Assembly: GCA_021286885.1 (NCBI GenBank)
Contig: JAJTBM010000063.1
Location: forward strand, 1 to 10,813
DNA from: Rhodocyclales bacterium
GTDB taxonomy: Bacteria; Pseudomonadota; Gammaproteobacteria; Burkholderiales; Rhodocyclaceae
DNA length: 10,813 bases
Direction: 5' to 3'
This document shows positions 8,651 to 10,813 of this stretch, piece by piece. The translations under genes and the position numbers were made by a program. Under the pieces are notes generated by a model. It saw only the letters and a list, made by a program, of their open reading frames with translations. It had not been told where the DNA came from and did no database searches. Numbering within the stretch: the first letter of the stretch is position 1; each line of letters opens with the position of its first letter.

Positions 8651-8657
8651 TTCCCTT
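8651..8657 (-). promoter_or_regulatory. Ribosome binding site of the RTX gene
   Basis: AAGGGAA lies directly after the lipoprotein TAA stop codon (8660-8658) and five bases before the RTX ATG at 8645. It fixes the RTX start and makes translational coupling of the two genes likely. Confidence 0.85.
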
Positions 8658-9566
8658 TTAGCTTGGAGAGCGGAGAGAAGCGGCCCGGGTGTTGTTGGGC
8701 CTATTGGTGTCGTGGTCGATGCGGCGGGCCGTGCTGCTGTGCTCGGCCTTGAAACTGGAAATGAGTGCAGCCGCCCCCTGGCGGATGTCTTGCCAGTGGG
8801 GGAGTAGGCTCTGGGGAAAACTGATGTTCAGCCGCACTTCGGCTGCGGGCTCCATGCCCGTGCGCATCTGGCAGCGGGCCTGGCCGGCAGGGGGGCGGCC
8901 CTTGTTGCAACTGATGAAAGTGTCTGCCTGGCCTGTGGGCTGCAGATGGATGAACACCTCATCGGTGTCCAGGCTGTCTCGGGCCGGTTGGCCGGTTTTG
9001 GGGTCTTGGCCGGTGACCACATAGGCGTCCAGGCCAAAGGTCTGGCCCGGTAGGCGTTCGTAGTTGGCAAACCAGTAAGGGCCCGGGTGTTGCAGACTGT
9101 TGATCACTACCTGGGCGTTTCGGTCAGCCGCCAGAGCCCCGGCGCGAGGGTAGATCTCCCCTGCATTGATCCCGATGTACACCTGATTCGGATCGGGTTT
9201 GCCCGGGGCCTTGCCAGAGCGTTGGGGGGTGTCCTTCAAAGGCGGGCAGGTCATCTCCGGAAAATGACTCGTCAGGCCAAAGCTGCGCAGCCGTGAACGG
9301 AAATCCCGGGGGGGCGCAGGCGTGCTGCGCGCCTCCCCGATTCGGGGGTCTCCGTCGTATTCCACCAACTCGATGCAATGGGCTGGAATCCGGACGGCCA
9401 TGCCGCCCAGGTTGCCCACGTAGTGCTCCGGCAAGCGTAAACCTGGCGAGTGGGTTGGGGGCGCGTCGGGGGTGCAAGCGGCCAGCAGAAGCGGCAGGAT
9501 GAAACGGCCCAGCCCTACGCCCATCCGAAGGCTTGAAGGTGTTGGCCGAGTCTGAAAAAAGGGCAT
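8658..9566 (-). CDS. Lipoprotein of unknown function upstream of RTX gene
   Basis: Predicted 302-residue lipoprotein. The N-terminus has a basic region, a hydrophobic stretch FILPLLLAAC (22-31) and a lipobox L28-A-A-C31. The residue after Cys31 is Thr, not Asp, so by the E. coli sorting rule it should reach the outer membrane. The mature part contains YVGNLGGMAVRIPAHCIELVEYDGDP (split here as YVGNLGGMAVRIP and EYDGDP), RSFGLTSHFPEM, YIGINAGEIYPR, NYERLPGQTFGLDAYV and FIHLQP, with further cysteines at 64, 107, 220 and 232; C220 and C232 could pair. Residues 275-302 look disordered and basic. I do not recognise a named family. Its stop is 12 bp before the RTX start, so it is almost certainly co-transcribed. 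By position it matches FrpD, the lipoprotein that binds FrpC, though I see no clear sequence likeness; an immunity role is another option. M15 (9524) is a possible shorter start; M1 has the better upstream GAG. Confidence 0.88.
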   Translation of the reverse strand: MPFFQTRPTPSSLRMGVGLGRFILPLLLAACTPDAPPTHSPGLRLPEHYVGNLGGMAVRIPAHCIELVEYDGDPRIGEARSTPAPPRDFRSRLRSFGLTSHFPEMTCPPLKDTPQRSGKAPGKPDPNQVYIGINAGEIYPRAGALAADRNAQVVINSLQHPGPYWFANYERLPGQTFGLDAYVVTGQDPKTGQPARDSLDTDEVFIHLQPTGQADTFISCNKGRPPAGQARCQMRTGMEPAAEVRLNISFPQSLLPHWQDIRQGAAALISSFKAEHSSTARRIDHDTNRPNNTRAASLRSPS

Positions 9567-9706
9567 GGAGGCTCACTGCAAACGTGGTTCTGATGGCCGG
9601 ACAGGCTGGACGTCCGGTGCACCCCGCAATGCAGGTGAGCCCCGAGCTCCTTGAAGGCCGGGCTAGGTTAAGTCAAGGGCTGCAAATGCGATTTGAAAAA
9701 CTGAAA

Positions 9707-9735
9707 AATATTCATTTGTCACGTTAATATGTGAA
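9707..9735 (-). promoter_or_regulatory. Tentative promoter of lipoprotein-RTX operon
   Basis: In the AT-rich core, TTCACA (9735-9730, five of six matches to TTGACA) is 17 bases from AATATT (9712-9707, only three of six matches to TATAAT). An overlapping GTGACA (9722-9717) is an alternative -35 without a good -10. The small inverted repeat TGAA-N5-TTCA overlaps the -10. The location is sensible, but the hexamers are weak. Confidence 0.25.
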
Positions 9736-9855
9736 AAAAATCAGAAAAATTAGAAATCAGTTGTTCGGGCACACCCATTGGCATTGTTGCCCTGAGGGTT
9801 AAGGGGTGTGAAGCACGCTTGTCATGCCTTCCTTCGATACCACGCAGCGTCCATG

Positions 9856-9884
9856 AAAAAGGCCACCCTCCCAGGATGGCCTTT
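9856..9884 (-). terminator. Intrinsic terminator of the glycerate kinase gene
   Basis: On the minus strand the arms AAAGGCCATCC (9884-9874) and GGGTGGCCTTT (9868-9858) pair over 11 bp with one T-G pair around a 5-base loop, and the T-run continues (TTTTT through 9856). It begins about 20 bp after the stop codon. It closes the kinase transcript and so marks the upstream limit of the lipoprotein-RTX unit. Confidence 0.9.
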
Positions 9885-9904
9885 GTTGCATGGGCTTGGC
9901 GGAG

Positions 9905-10813
9905 TCAGGCCGTAGGCAGGATCAACACCGCCCGGAAGTCATTCACATTGGTCAGCGTCGGCCCAGTGATGACGGCGTCGCCCAGCGCACCAAAAAAGCC
10001 GTGGCCGTCGTTGTTGTCCAGGCTCGCCAGGGGCGGCATGCCCAGGGCCCAGGCCCGGGCGAGGGTATCCGGGGCCAGATAGGCGCCGGCGATTTCTTCG
10101 AGGCCGTCCACCCCGTCGGTGTCGCCCGCCAGGGCATGCACGCCCGGCGTGCCGGCCAGGGTGATGCCGAGCGAGAGCAGGAATTCCACATTGCGTCCGC
10201 CCCGCCCGCTGCCGCGCACCGTGACGGTGGTTTCGCCGCCCGAGATCAGCACGCAGGGGGCTTGGAACGGGTGCTGGCGGGTGGCGCACTCCCGCGCCAG
10301 GCTGCCCATCACCTTGCCCACATCCCGGGCCTCGCCTTCGTAGCTGTCGCCCAGCAGCCAGGGCTGGATGCCTGCTGCCCTGGCCACCTCGGCGGCGGCT
10401 TCCAGGGCTAGGCGGGGGGCGGCGATGATGCGTGTCTCGCAGCGGGTGAGGCGGGCGTCATCCGGCTTGATGGATTCCCCCGCGCCGCTTTCCAGCACCG
10501 CCAGCACCTGGGGCGGCAGCGTGATCCGATAGCGCTGAATGATGGCCAGCGCATCGGCGCAGGAGGTCGGATCACCCACCGTGGGGCCGGAGGCGATGTC
10601 GCAGGGCGTGTCCCCGGGCACATCCGAAATCAGCAGGGTGAGCACCCGGGCCGGGTGGCAGGCGGCTGCCAGACGCCCGCCCTTGATGGCCGAAAGGTGG
10701 CGGCGTACGCAGTTCATCTCGCTGATGCTGGCGCCGGACTTGAGCAGGGCGCGGCTCACGGCCTGTTTGTCTTCCAGGCTGATGCCCGGCAGCGGAAGCG
10801 GCAATAGGGCCGA
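9905..10813 (-). CDS. ttuD: Glycerate 2-kinase, TtuD/MOFRL family (5' part outside window)
   Basis: Phosphorylates D-glycerate to 2-phosphoglycerate with ATP, the last step of the glyoxylate/tartronate semialdehyde (glycerate) pathway; cytoplasmic. The family is often annotated as hydroxypyruvate reductase. The window holds 302 C-terminal residues. Family motifs in order are EMNCVRRHLSAIKGGRLA, LLISDVPGD, ASGPTVGDP, LISGGETTVTV, GRGGRNVEFLL, ALAGDTDGVDG, NDGHGF and, close to the stop, TGPTLTNVNDFRA. Members are about 420-430 residues, so roughly 120 N-terminal residues lie beyond 10813. The reading frame stays open to the window edge (SALLPLPLPG), so the TTG codon at 10804 should not be taken as the start. 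It is followed by its own terminator and is not expected to be part of the RTX unit. Confidence 0.93.
   Translation of the reverse strand, partial: SALLPLPLPGISLEDKQAVSRALLKSGASISEMNCVRRHLSAIKGGRLAAACHPARVLTLLISDVPGDTPCDIASGPTVGDPTSCADALAIIQRYRITLPPQVLAVLESGAGESIKPDDARLTRCETRIIAAPRLALEAAAEVARAAGIQPWLLGDSYEGEARDVGKVMGSLARECATRQHPFQAPCVLISGGETTVTVRGSGRGGRNVEFLLSLGITLAGTPGVHALAGDTDGVDGLEEIAGAYLAPDTLARAWALGMPPLASLDNNDGHGFFGALGDAVITGPTLTNVNDFRAVLILPTA

Larger units (their letters stand above)
9567..9904 (-). other. Intergenic region upstream of lipoprotein-RTX operon
   Basis: This 338-bp gap holds no supported gene. It contains the glycerate kinase terminator (9856-9884), an AT-rich core at about 9680-9760 rich in T-runs on the minus strand, and a GC-rich segment (9567-9660) that would be the 5' leader of the lipoprotein mRNA. 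The leader has a 6-bp inverted repeat, CCGGAC/GTCCGG, at 9597-9602 and 9612-9617. No tRNA, riboswitch or convincing Fur box was seen. Confidence 0.6.

Noticed and set aside
9533..9727. 64-codon + strand frame starting inside the lipoprotein gene
   Set aside because: It overlaps the lipoprotein 5' end and promoter region in antisense, has no recognisable features and no clear ribosome binding site.
9680..9760. Possible Fur box upstream of the lipoprotein gene, expected if the operon is iron-regulated like frpDC
   Set aside because: The AT-rich region has a TGAA-N5-TTCA inverted repeat but no good match to the Fur consensus, so iron control is not supported by sequence.
10802..10804. TTG as start codon of the glycerate kinase
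   Set aside because: The frame is open to the window edge and the residues upstream continue the family sequence; about 120 N-terminal residues are missing, so this TTG is internal.

Overview
The window looks like a high-GC Gram-negative chromosome, most likely a betaproteobacterium. This is inferred from the high GC content, a TtuD-type glycerate kinase, a HlyB-type type I secretion ABC transporter and a giant RTX protein; no 16S or other marker is present to prove it. Every supported gene lies on the minus strand, so transcription runs from right to left.

Layout, in the direction of transcription: (1) 10813-9905, the C-terminal part of a glycerate 2-kinase (MOFRL/TtuD family), cut by the window edge and closed by a strong intrinsic terminator at about 9856-9884. 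(2) An AT-rich gap, 9567-9904, which should hold the promoter of the next unit. (3) A 302-residue lipoprotein of unknown function (9566-8658). (4) Only 12 bp later, a 2317-residue RTX protein (8645-1692). (5) A 217-bp gap with a long hairpin, a perfect-stem terminator and a degenerate 8-bp tandem repeat. (6) The first 491 residues of a HlyB-like exporter (1474-1, cut before its ATPase domain).

The RTX protein has, in order, an N-terminal region, a module closely resembling the self-processing module of Neisseria FrpC (including its Asp-Pro scissile site, here D247-P248), an unassigned mostly helical region, and about 1500 residues of calcium-binding nonapeptides interleaved with eight copies of a haemolysin-type calcium-binding-related domain. 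Five consecutive super-repeats are exactly 606 bp (202 codons) each, and two of the domain copies are identical over 251 bp at the DNA level.

Working model (inference): the lipoprotein and RTX genes are one translationally coupled operon, laid out like the meningococcal frpD-frpC pair, in which a lipoprotein anchors a secreted self-cleaving RTX protein. The adjacent ABC transporter, whose C39-like domain lacks its catalytic residues, is the likely exporter. HlyD and TolC partners are not in the window. The glycerate kinase is a metabolic gene outside this unit.
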